Assembly (NCBI RefSeq): GCF_011386835.1
Contig: NC_088795.1
Location: 117,817,434-117,881,433 of the forward strand
Origin: Chrysemys picta bellii
Taxonomy: Eukaryota; Chordata; Testudines; Emydidae
Reading direction: 5' to 3'
Length of the DNA stretch: 64,000 bases
The translations under genes were made by a program, and so were the position numbers. This document shows positions 11,739-21,955 of this stretch, in pieces (the stretch's first letter is position 1; each line of letters begins with the position of its first letter). The notes beneath the pieces are model-generated. The model was not told the DNA's origin. It was given only the letters and a program-made list of their open reading frames with translations, and made no database searches.

Positions 11739-13555
11739 TTTACAAGCAGTCTCTGCCAAGCAAACAGAGCTCTCTGACATGAATACTGGAAGGAATCCTA
11801 ATAGTAAATTGTGCAGCTCATGTCAGGGGAACACTCAGTGAGTTTTCTGCAAACTGATGGGTAGCCAACCTTTGGGGGAGAGACTGTGTCACTCATGTTT
11901 AAAAAACTCCTAACCATGAGGGCAGCCCATCTGAGTAATCAGCAGCCACCTGAGCACATGGATGGGCTGCTGGTAATACATCATGATCAATGAGAAGGGA
12001 TTGTCCTGCCAGCTTTGTGAGAAGCATACAAAGCTGGCTGCAGGCATCAATTCTAGGGAAAGACCAGCTGGGTCTGGTATTTTGTCTCTCCTGCTCTTTT
12101 AATCAGAATTTTGGATTTGGCGAAAAATTGCATAACTTCATAATACTGAATCCTGGGTATTGTGTAAGGTTTTAGGAGTAAATATTGACTTATTTAAATA
12201 TGACTATGTTGTGTGCATTTCTTTTTGTCTTGCCTGTTGTGACACTATTGAACATTCTCCTTACTCTGATTTGGATTCTCTGAACAATTATCAGTGGTTT
12301 GAGACATCTTCTTAGGCTCTTTTCTTATATTCCTATCAAAGTTTAGCCACCCAAGTGGAGCATGAATCCCTGTGACTCTAGACTAGAGATTCTATGTTCC
12401 ATTTTTCCCTTTGTATTCAAGGAACACGTGCTCACGTGACTTTCAGGTTAGTATTATGAATAAAGTCTGGAAGATCAGACACTTCATTAGTCAGCCATCA
12501 TTGGATAACATGCATGATTTAAAAAAATATTAAAAGAAAGTGGCAATATAGCAACAAATTAAAAATGTCTATAACACCTTGGTAACAATGAAAAGCATAC
12601 GGTGTGGTCAAAAAACTCAGTATGAAATACTGTATCCAAATGCAAACACAACCCCTCAAGTGGGGACTGAAAGTATAGCCAGCAAAATTATAAGATGCCA
12701 TTTGTTTCTGACATTTGCATGGCACTACCATTGTAAGTCAGAGTTAATAACACTTCCTCTGATCCTGTTACTAATCAAGTATTCTACTAATTTCCTAAAT
12801 TAACGTGGATTCATTATTGGTTTGTGTTCAGTAACATCAAATGTCTCATCCAAATGCAACTGCGCAGGAATCTGAGAAAGTTTACTCCCTGTTTTTGATA
12901 CTAATCTATTTTTTGATATTTCTGTATGATCTGTATTTAAAATAGCTTAATTTCCCTAGTCTGTGTTACAGCTCTAGGAAATGTTTCATCACATTGAGAA
13001 ACCAGTAAAATTTTGGTGTCTTGGGTATTTAGCTTTTGAACATGTACATAGACAAGTCTCTTCACATCTTCTTCCTTGTATCTGTAAGTCTGTTACACTT
13101 GCATTGTGAGATGGATGCAGTTTACAATGTTTCTAGGTTTTTGCAACCAGCAGCCATGTTAAAAGACATTATTCGAAGCCTGACAAAACAAAACAAAAAC
13201 CCAAAACACCAGGCAGCATCTGACAGTTCTAAAATAATGCTGAGCCATGCAAAACAATATATTCTCTTTGTCTGAATTTCTGTTGCTAACTCATCATATA
13301 TAATATTTTATGATTTTTTAATTTAAAATCTTGGGTGTTTTTCAGCAAAATTCAGTGTACGCAGAGTAGCCAAGATATGGAAGTCTTTACTTACACTATA
13401 CATATTGCACTATTTATTTTTCACATTGACATATAAGAGATATGACTGGCGGCTTGCATTTTTGATGTCCAGCAGAGAAACAGAACTTCCACAATGAAAA
13501 CCCAGTTTCCTTGAAGATTTGCCATGCTACCATGAGATCATCTCACAGGTAACAC
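11739..13555. other. No recognised feature
   Basis: AT-rich; several short frames without motifs. No repeat identified. Confidence 0.4.
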
Positions 13556-13559
13556 AAGT

Positions 13560-13915
13560 TAATCAGGGTCAAGCTGGGAAATCAAAATTATCTGTGTTTC
13601 CACTGTGAATTTTTGTTTTAAAACGTGAAACAAGTAGTTTTAATAATGTCAAAACAGTCCATCAATCCATTTTGATATTTTCAGAACAGAATGTTTCTAT
13701 TTTTTGCTTTGAAACAACTTTTTATATCAAAATGTATTGTGCTATATTATATAACAAACAAAATGTTTTAATTGACACAAACCAACATTTTCTATACATT
13801 TTTGTTTTGCAAGTTTCAGAATTCTTTGGGTTTGTTCCAACTGAACTAATTTTTCCAAAAACATGGAATTTCTTGAAAAATGGAACTTCTGGTTTTCATA
13901 CAGCTCTAAGAGTTT
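13560..13915. repeat. AT-rich MITE-like repeat ending 'cagctct'
   Basis: Alternating blocks such as aaaacagtccatc, tttttccaaaaacatgg and aaaaatggaac, with a right edge at cagctctaag, resemble an AT-rich inverted-repeat MITE of turtles. A similar AT-rich block lies at 30.8-31.2 kb. Edges are approximate. Confidence 0.35.
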
Positions 13916-14364
13916 CCTAACTATTTCAACTATGGTCTTCCCAAAGCAACATAGTTATCGAGATTAGAGAACCTATATTATTGCACCTCTTTGAAACTGA
14001 ATCCTCATTTCTAGTGTGCTTTGAGAGGCAACTGTTGATATGCAGGTTTTGTAAGCTCTTTATGAACATGCTTTTTTCCAGGCTCCATTCCTGCATCCTA
14101 CCTCCTCAACCTCGTGCCGGGCCAGGTATCACGATGCTGAGCCAATTGATAAGAGCAAAGTTTGCTGTTAGGTTACTCCTTAAAAAAAATTACAAATTAC
14201 AAGGATGATGTTATGTAGGAGTGTAAAACAAGCACTTGGGAAAGAGATTTAGAACTGATTCATTTATCAGCCCTGCCAGTTTATACAGCATGTACCATAA
14301 AAGTAGGTTGGCAGTATGTTGTATATTGAGCTTTCTCACTGCTGTTAACCCTTTGTTCATCTGT
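13916..14364. other. No recognised feature
   Basis: No coding or repeat signature seen before the CORE-SINE fragment that starts near 14365. Confidence 0.4.
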
Positions 14365-14445
14365 TTGGGGTAGACATATGCTAGGCACTGTACAAACGGA
14401 TGACTGTCCACAGCTTACAATCTAAACTGAAAGAGAAAGGAAGAA
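14365..14445 (-). repeat. CORE-SINE (MIR-like) L2-type tail, left half of a split copy
   Basis: ctaggcactgtacaaac and cagcttacaatctaaa are the tail part of a MIR-like SINE read in reverse. The rest of the same SINE resumes at about 19757, on the other side of the DIRS element, so the SINE predates the DIRS insertion. Confidence 0.65.
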
Positions 14446-14459
14446 AAGGTTACTCACCC

Positions 14460-14660
14460 TGTGCAGTAACTGTGGTTCTTCGAGATGTGTCCCCCATGGG
14501 TCATTTTAGGTATGAATGAGCCTCTGGAGCCCTGGATCAGAAATTTTTCATCAGCAGTGTCTGTTTGTTACACACATGCACTCTATACAACCTTTTGCCT
14601 CCTATGAGGGTATATGGGCCTGTATGAGCAAACTGCCCTTAGCTTCTTCTCTATCCAAAC
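14460..14660. repeat. Left terminal inverted repeat of DIRS element 1
   Basis: Aligns in reverse complement with about 19565-19757, with conserved blocks ctctatacaa, tgagggtatat and tagc-ttcttctcta, interrupted by small indels. Confidence 0.75.
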
Positions 14661-14726
14661 ATCCAACAGAAACAGTCCAAAGCAAAGGGGAAGGAGGGTG
14701 GGTAGGGGAGCACCCACAGGGATGGA

Positions 14727-14812
14727 CATCTCGAAGAACCACAGTTATTGCACAAGGTGAGTAATGTTTTCTACTTCTTCAAGAGTTTCCTAATGAGTGC
14801 TCAACTTCAGGT
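14727..14812. repeat. Internal complementary region of DIRS element 1
   Basis: tctcgaagaaccacagttat pairs with the extreme left end (about 14450-14482). The following block, ending acttcaggtga, pairs with the extreme right end (about 19715-19757). Such a fused copy of both ends is diagnostic of DIRS structure. Confidence 0.7.
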
Positions 14813-15830
14813 GACTCCCAAGCAAACACAGGGAGGAGGGAGCTTTGGAATCAGGTCCAAGACTGAAGACAGTAAAGCAGAACCAAGTGCTGTATCAGAT
14901 CTGATGGCGTGGACCAAGGGACAGTGCTTTGAAAATGTATGCACTGACGTCCATGTGGCAGCCATGCATATCTCAGACACTGCAATGTTTTTGAGTAAAG
15001 CTGTGGAAGTTGCTTGTGATCTGGTAGAATGTGCTATAATCCTTTGGGGAGGCAAAGCACCAGATGCATCATAGCAAGCAGTAATAAGATCATGGACCTC
15101 TTTGATCTTTCTGCAATGGAGAGAAAGTATCTTGGTGATTTGCAAAATTGCTTGGTCCTATCTGGATAAAAGGACAATGCCCTTTGTACATCTAATGCAT
15201 GAAGGGAAGTCTCTCTCTGAGATGTGTGATTTATGAAAAAATACCAGTAGATGAATAGATGAGTTAAGATGGAAATCTGATGTCACCTTATGTAAGAACT
15301 TTGGGTGCAGTCCTTGAAAAATATAAATGGGGGGGGGGTTGCCATCAAAGCTCCCATTTCTGTGGGCTGACGCGATAGCTACTAGAAAGGTCATCTTCAC
15401 AGATAAGTGAAGCTATAAACAGGTCACCATAGGTTCAAACGGAGGTTCCATAAGGTATCTAGGTACCAGGTTGAGATCATAAATTGGAGTAGGATCCTTA
15501 ACCTGGCGGTAAAGATTCTTCACACTGTTAATAAATCTGGATGACATTGGGTGCGTAAAAATCAAAAACCCCTCTAGTGGGGAATGAAAAGCTGATATTA
15601 CAGGGAGATGAACCTTAACAGAACTAATTGATAAACCCAATGTTTTTTAAAACCAGAAGATAATTCAAGATGGCTGAGAGTGGAAAAGTTTCAGGCACAA
15701 AGCAGTGGTGGTGATACCAGTGGTTGAACCTCTTCCATTTCTGAAGGTAAATAATTTGAGGTACTCCCTTCTTCTGTTTAGTAATACGTGTACTCCTGTC
15801 GAGCAGGTGGATTCTAATTTCGTGATCCAT
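14807..15830 (-). pseudogene. DIRS tyrosine recombinase remnant (element 1)
   Basis: This is the integrase of a DIRS retrotransposon, a lambda-type tyrosine recombinase that would insert a circular cDNA. It survives in three frames on the minus strand: an N-terminal part at 15624-15830 (with YLQKWKRFNHW), a middle part at 15413-15640 (SVKVHLPVISAFHSPLEG), and a C-terminal part at 14807-15145 that holds the H-x-x-R motif in AHSTRSQATS and the ATWTSVHTF block. The position of the expected catalytic tyrosine (FSKHY-type) reads FSKHC, so the nucleophile appears lost. Frameshifts separate the parts. The order after RT and RNase H fits DIRS. Comparison with the copy near 51 kb, which keeps FHY, supports the assignment. 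Confidence 0.75.
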
Positions 15831-15984
15831 CTAGGAGCCATGCTTGGAGATGGAGTACCCCTGGGTTGGGGTGAAGTCATATGACCCTGTAGGCATGTAG
15901 GTGTGTGGGGCTCTCCCTTGCTGTCAATTTCCAAGGGAGGCCATGCCTCTTTGCTGTCACACCCCTGTAAGGACAGTCTAAGAC

Positions 15985-16235
15985 AATGGGGAAATTAGCA
16001 GTCTTGGGGCTCAATCCCTCCAGCAGGGTAGAGCAGTGAATGGTTCAGGGCTCCAACCCATCAGGCAGGGCAGGGCACCAAACAGTCTAAGGCCCAACCC
16101 TCAGGCAGGATAAAGCCAGGTATAATCTGGGAGCCCAGGCCTCAGACAGGACGGGGCACCAAGCATAGTCTAGGGTTCCAGCCCTCAGGCAGGGGTGAGC
16201 ATCGTGCACAGTCTAGGGGCCTCTGGCAAGGGGTG
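15985..16235. repeat. Minisatellite, units of about 45-50 bp, inside DIRS element 1
   Basis: Phrases like 'ccctcaggcaggg', 'ggcaccaa' and 'cagtctagg' recur about five times between the RNase H and recombinase relics. It is foreign to the DIRS coding region and is probably a later insertion or expansion. Confidence 0.6.
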
Positions 16236-16299
16236 AGCTGTGTCCCGATCCTAACAGTGATGCGTCCATTGTCACAGTTATTGCTGGAGCTGGGTGGAT

Positions 16300-16560
16300 C
16301 AAAGGAATGCACATGCAGACATTGCATTAATCTTTCCACCAATCCAGGGAGTTCTTCATCTGGAGGGGAACAGTAACCTGTTTGTCCAAGCTGACTCTGG
16401 TTGAGGAATAGGTCCTCTTAAACCAGCACTGAAAGCAGTGGAGGCCTAATCTTGCATGTTTGGTCATGCCGGTGCAAGCTGCCATATGACCCAAGAGCTG
16501 CAAACAGCTTGTTACTGTTGAAGGGGCTTCCTTGAATTGTTCCAACCAGATTGGACAATG
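16300..16560 (-). pseudogene. DIRS RNase H region remnant (element 1)
   Basis: A minus-strand frame (16327-16545) contains LQLLGHMAACTGMTKHARLG and a following WFKR block, which I recognise from the RNase H-like segment downstream of RT in DIRS elements of reptiles. Its place between the RT and recombinase relics agrees. The catalytic acids cannot be confidently assigned in this worn copy. Confidence 0.55.
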
Positions 16561-16739
16561 TTAGGGAATCTGTCTGGGCGAAAGAAGGTCCTGACTGTCA
16601 ACAAATCTAAATAGGCCCCTGTGAATTGTATTCTCTGTACAGGGGCTAACTTGGACTTCTTTATGTTTAACTGGAGACCCAACTCCAGGAAAAGGGAGAG
16701 AGTGGTCTGGGTGGAAGTTACTACTGCTTCATAAGATTA

Positions 16740-17200
16740 GCCCTTGAGTAGCCAGTCATCAAGATATGGGAAGATTAAAATTGCTTCTTATGGAAGATAA
16801 GCCGCTACTACTGCTAACACTTCTGAGAATATCCTTGTTGCTGAAGACAGACTGAAGGAAAGTACTTGGTATTGAAAATGATCCTTGCCCTTGGTGAAGC
16901 AAATGTACGTCTTGCATGTGGGATATCTCTATATGGAAGTAGGTGCCCTGTAGGCCGAGGGCTGAAAACCAACCTCTAGAGAAGGGATTATATCTGCCAG
17001 AGTCGCCATCCTGAACTTCTGAGACGTCACAAATTTGTTTGGTTGTCTTAGATCTAAAATCAGTCTCCACCCTCTGTCCTCCTTTGGCATGAGAAAATAC
17101 TTTGAGTAAAACATTTCCCACCTGTGAGTTCCATTGCTCCTAAACAAATAAGGGAATGTATTTCTTGACTCCATCTAGTCTTGTGAGAGGGACAGGGAAG
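16740..17200 (-). pseudogene. DIRS reverse transcriptase remnant (element 1)
   Basis: A minus-strand frame at 16929-17174 has FYSKYFLMPKEDRGWRLILD followed by LRQPNKF and MATLADIIPSLE, the fingers and early palm of a DIRS reverse transcriptase. A second, frameshifted frame (16759-17121) continues with LQGTYFHIEISH, the motif A region, where the usual D-AYFH pattern is altered. The YxDD box is not found in frame. The gene is broken by at least one frameshift and cannot give an active polymerase. Confidence 0.75.
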
Positions 17201-17449
17201 GGGGGAGGGACGTAAAGTGGATGGTGTAGCTCAATGTTATTACCTCCGTGACCCACTTGTCCATTGTAATATGCAGCCAGGCTTGTTGGAAATGGGAAAG
17301 GTGGTCTCCGAAAGTTGGGAGATGGAAAAAAGGTTGCAGTTTGCAAACTAGAGGTGAGGAAGAAGTTGAGCCCTTGATGAACCCATCAAAACTGCTGTTT
17401 CAATGATGACTGGGTACTAGCTGAAGGAGGATGGGAAGCTCTTTTCCTC

Positions 17450-19400
17450 TAGAATCTGTCTTTTTCTAGCGGGTTTGTAGTTCTGTGAAAACCAGAGAAC
17501 TGAATCAGGTGTGATCTCTGGGCAGTTTGAGACCTGCCAAATCTCTGTTTTTAGGGATGTATATACCCAGACACTTCATCATAGCCCTGCAGTCCTTCAT
17601 CATGTTAAAGAACTCTTCTGTCATTCCTGAGAAGAGGTTCTGACCATCAAATAGCAGGTCCTCAACTGTATCCTGAACCTCTCTCAGGAATCCCGACAAC
17701 TGGAGCCATGACATCCTGTGAATGACAACTGCTGTGGAGATGGATCTAGCGTCTGTGTCTGCAGCATCCAAGCTGGGAGAGAGGTTCTGGCTAATAACTC
17801 ACCCTCCTTAATAATAGCCTGGAAGTGTTCTCTGTGCTTTTATGGAAGATGTTCAATAAAGGATGCAAAATAGTTGTAATTCATGTAGTCATACTTGGCC
17901 GTGATCACTTGGTAATTTGTGATCTAGAAGTGGAAGGTTGCGGATTAGTAGGCCTTCCATCTAAAAACGTCTAAAGGTCCTTGTCATAAAGAGTAGACCT
18001 GGAGTAATGCTGTCTACCCCACTTGTTTATGGCCTCTACCACCAAGGAATTAGGTGGAGGATGGAAAAACAAAAATTATGAGTCCCTATCTGCCTCTTTA
18101 CAAGTTGGTGATAAGGTGGCAGGAGTTTGCCACATAATCTTTGCTGAATCCAGGAGCACTTCATTATTGTGTAGCACAGGGGTAGGCAACCTATGGCACG
18201 TGTGCCAAAGGCGGCACGCAAGCTGATTTTCAGTGGCACTCACACTGCCCAGGTCCTGGCCACTGGTCCGGGGGACTCGGCATTTTAATTTAATTTTAAA
18301 TGAAGCTTCTTAAGCATTTTAAAAACCTTATTTACTTTACATACCACAATAGTTTAGTTATATATTATAGACTTATAGAAGAGACCTTCTAAAAACGTTA
18401 ACATGTATTACTGGCACACGAAACCGTAAATCAGAGTGAATAAATGAAGATTCGGCACACCACTTCTGAAAGGTTGCCGAACCCTGGTGTAGCACAACCC
18501 GGGTGGGTGTTGCCAACAGCAAAATGTCCAGGGCCTCGTGATGTGAGTTTTTAAACTCCTCAAGAGGTATCTGGAGGACATCCACCACCCTCTTTACAAG
18601 TCCTGGAATTGATGAAAATTATTGGCCGTCAATGGTGATGGAGACATGACTGCCTCATCCAGAGATGAAGATGAAATATGTTTGAGGGGAATGCTCTGTC
18701 CACTCTAGCCTCCTGTGTATCAAAGGTCTCCTTGCATTGGGGGTTCGGTGGAGAAGATTGTGTGACCCTAGTTTCCTAGTTCAGTGGAGCCAGAGGTCTG
18801 GCAAATTGTTGCCAATACACTGCCCAAGGATCCCATTATGGCCATCGGGGAGGCCTATACAGGAGAGCAGGTGCTACCCAGAACTTATCCCACCATTTCT
18901 GACATGGGCTAGGGTCTTTGTCAAAGTATGGGTTCCTGTAATGATGCGGTACTAAGTAAAGAGGTCGAGGCCTCTGACACTGTAGACGTAACAGGAGTCG
19001 GTACTTCTTGGGAGCTGGCTTCTTGTGGTGGGTGACTACGCTCCTCCTCTTTGGAGCCTTCCCTGAGTCATCTGAGATCTTCCCCTTCTTAGGTGAGGCC
19101 TTAGCTGAAGTAAAAGGGGAACTGGATCTGTCTGGAGACAGATGTATAGGGGAGGGTCTCCTGACCTGACTTGAAAGCAGGCCAAAGGAAGCACTCTAAC
19201 AGCAGCAGCTTCAGGTTGGTTTCCTGATTCTTCTGAGCTCTAGATTTTAGAACCAGGCCAAAGTTACACTTTTGGGAGATATGCGACTCTCTGAAGCAAT
19301 GGCTACACTTAGAATGGCCGTCACTGATCAGGATAGGCTCACGACAAGGGAGGCAGTGTTTGAAACCTGGTGAGCCAGGCATGCTCAGATAGGCCAAATA
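17450..19400 (-). pseudogene. DIRS gag-like region (element 1), broken
   Basis: Two recognisable parts remain on the minus strand. At 19101-19397 a Cys/His-rich stretch (KHCLPCREPI...KCSHCFRESHISQKC) resembles the N-terminal part of reptile DIRS gag and is matched in element 2 by KCLGESQRKDKCRICKNF. At 17505-17771 the block AADTDARSISTAVV...SWLQLSG...EVQDTVEDLLFDGQNLF matches the gag C-terminal region. A hAT MITE (18177-18486) interrupts the frame between them. The protein would be the structural or nucleic-acid-binding partner of the element. Confidence 0.65.
18169..18494. mobile_element. hAT-type MITE with 8-bp target duplication GTGTAGCA
   Basis: The 310-bp element at 18177-18486 begins caggggtaggcaacc and ends ggttgccgaaccctg, short terminal inverted repeats typical of hAT elements. 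The 8-base repeat GTGTAGCA flanks it at 18169-18176 and 18487-18494. It is a common turtle repeat, here inserted in the gag region of a DIRS element. No coding capacity. Confidence 0.9.
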
Positions 19401-19564
19401 AGCTCCCTGGAAAAAAATGGGGGAGAAAGAAGGAGGAGAAGAAAAACTGAAACCTCTCAGAACTATCTAGTTAATTCAATAATTACAACAACTAACACTA
19501 ACTAAACAACAATTACAAAACAAGCTGAGGCATACACGGTGCAGACATGCTAGAGCTCCATTTC

Positions 19565-19757
19565 AGGCTAAGGCCGTAGAGAAGGAACTATGGGCAATTT
19601 GCCCACGCTGCCCTATATACCCTCAGAGCATGGCATAAGATTGTATAGAGCACATGCGTAAGCCGAACAAACACTGCTAGCAGAAAATCTCCGACCAAGG
19701 GCTCAAGAGGTGCATGCACACCTGAAGTACAGAAACCACAGGGACGCTACTCGAAGT
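19565..19757. repeat. Right terminal inverted repeat of DIRS element 1
   Basis: Reverse complement of the left terminal repeat at about 14475-14660. The end ctactcgaag abuts the resumed CORE-SINE. Confidence 0.75.
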
Positions 19758-19905
19758 ATTATTATCCTTATTTTACAAGGAAATGAGGTGCAGAGAGATT
19801 AAGTGATTTGCCAATAGCCACTCATTAAGTCTATGCCAGAACCGGGAACTGAACCAGAGTTCCCTGTTCGCAGTCCAGCACCTTAACCACCAGCTGAATT
19901 ATTCT
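19757..19905 (-). repeat. CORE-SINE (MIR-like), right half of the split copy
   Basis: attttacaaggaaatgagg, gtgcagagagattaagtg and gtccagcaccttaaccac are the core and tRNA-related head of a MIR-like SINE in reverse. Together with 14365-14445 it makes one SINE interrupted by the DIRS element. Confidence 0.8.
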
Positions 19906-21714
19906 GGAGTCAAAAGAACCTGAGACTTCAATTCAGCGCTCTCTACTTTGAGAAGTTAAGCGAGACTTACAGTAAACAGACAATTTGGAATCTGGATGAA
20001 GCAGAGGCAGATGGAAGCCATAAATATGGACCTAAGGATTCAACACTGTGCAGCAAATGTAGACTCAATTATGTAAGTGGTTATTTAATTAAGTGCATCT
20101 GACACTAAAATGAACTTGCTTCAGTAATGGTTTTTGTAATGGTTTTATCTGAACATTCTTCGTTCTGGTTGAAGTCCTATTATATGGGAGGTTAGTGAAT
20201 CTAATCATGTAGTTTAATAGTATAGTAAGTAGCTGCATTGAACCCCAGGGTTTAAATGGGCAAATTCAAGGAATCAGCTTTAATCTGCTAAAATCAGGAA
20301 GGAGACCTATGGCGGCAGAGTTCTTATTTGAGAAATACACCGTAGGACAATTTTTAGTAGATACTGAGTTTTATACATCCAGTCAATGGTCACCATTTTT
20401 AAGTCACATTCTCCAAGAATAACTACTTATCATTTACTTGCATTGCAGTAGCATCTAAGATTCCCAGTCGTGTGTGGCACGCTACAAACACAGAACAAAA
20501 ATACAGTCTGAAATAAGTTCTGGTCTGAGCCAAACTTGAAATCACTTGAAAGATTACCATTGCCTTGAATCAGGTCCTTAGTTCCAGCACTGAACACTGG
20601 GAAATAACTATAGTACCTCATGTACCAGAGGGTGGGTAACTCTTGGTAAAACACTGATTTCCTATTGACAGTTGAACTCTAGGGTTCTGTCTGCTCAGAG
20701 CAACGTGACATCTTTATTTGTTAGAAGCACAGTTCTTAATAAGCTAATTCTCCCGTCCTTATTTGATCTTCAGCATTCATGTGCAGAGATGCTTGTCGCG
20801 TCATCCAAACTTTAATCCTAACTGTAAGAGCTTCTCAGCTGTGAGTTATTATCTCTCCTATTTCTTTTTCCTTGTATTTGTTAATACGTCCCAAAACTGC
20901 CTGGGTACTAGAGAGTCTAGTGATCAGTCATACTTCCTCACATCCCAGCCATGTTTGTTCACATCATTTGCCCTCGTCTGAGTTTGCAGCCTGTCATTAA
21001 AAGGAATTGGTAGGGAGAAAGAAAAAAAATCCCCAGACAGCCAGAAACTGCTGAAGAGAATATAAAGAACAAACTGTGAGTTTGTTCAAACCCAAAAGAA
21101 AATAGAACCAAATGCACAAACTATGATGGATTGGTTCAATTTAAGCTTGCAATGACATCTTAAAATACAATTAGAGCCTTATCCTGGAGAAAATAAAACC
21201 ACTGGCCCAGTGTGAGATTAAGACAAAAGAGGAGGTTTGATAATATGCCTTTTTCTTTAGTTTACAACCTTCAGCAAGAAGAAATAAGAGGCATTTTTTG
21301 GTCACATTCAGAACCTGTTGTCATCTGCCCTGCACCTAGTACACTATCAGCCAAGTTCTTTATCAATTATTGTGGGATGAAATCTTTGCTGAAGTTAGGA
21401 ATTACAGACAGTAGATGCATACAGTAATTTTACCGCAGCTTGGAGGTTAAAATCCAGGAAGAGAAATGTAACAGTGTGATGTTGCCAATATATTAAAATC
21501 CCCTAGAGAAAATAAAATTATTCCAACACTCATTTACCCAGTGGTCTGTCATTCTTGAAACTATGTGTTAGAACTGATTGCAGTGCCAAGCAGAAAATAC
21601 ATGACAGCTGTCAAAATATTTTAAATAATGCAGTATCTTAGGGAGACAGAGATGAATGGATGAAGGCTGACAAATGAGAACCCAGAAGACTTGAAAGAGG
21701 CAGAAAGGAGAGAT
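19906..21714. other. No recognised feature
   Basis: No gene or repeat signature that I can support. Confidence 0.4.
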
Positions 21715-21716
21715 GA

Positions 21717-21955
21717 AGGATGGTCTTGTGGTTAAGGTACAAGACTCTTACTCTGGAGATCTGGATTCTATTCCCAGCGATGCCGCAGAATCCCTGTTTG
21801 ATCTTGAGCAAACAGCTTTGTCATGGTTTTCTATGGGTTCAGGAACAGACCTTTAATCTCACCGCCCTGTACGTAAAATGGGAATAATACTTCCCTAAAG
21901 AGGAATTAGGGGGAGATGTTTGGATACTCTGATGATGCGCACCATAGAAAAACAT
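21717..21955 (+). repeat. CORE-SINE (MIR-like), forward
   Basis: A tRNA-like head (tggtcttgtggttaaggta with a B-box-like ggattctattcccag), then a core, then gtaaaatgggaataatac. Moderately worn but with both ends visible. Confidence 0.75.

Larger units (their letters stand above)
14446..19757 (-). mobile_element. DIRS-type tyrosine-recombinase retrotransposon, degenerate, nearly full length
   Basis: Terminal inverted repeats of about 190 bases lie at about 14475-14660 and 19565-19757; shared blocks include ctctatacaa, gagggtatat and cttctcta. Just inside the left repeat, about 14727-14812 holds sequence complementary to both extreme ends (tctcgaagaaccacagtta, then cttcaggtga), the internal complementary region that DIRS elements use for circle formation. 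Read on the minus strand, relics of gag, reverse transcriptase, RNase H and tyrosine recombinase follow in the usual DIRS order. A minisatellite and a hAT MITE are nested within. There is no target duplication, as expected for this class. Confidence 0.8.
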
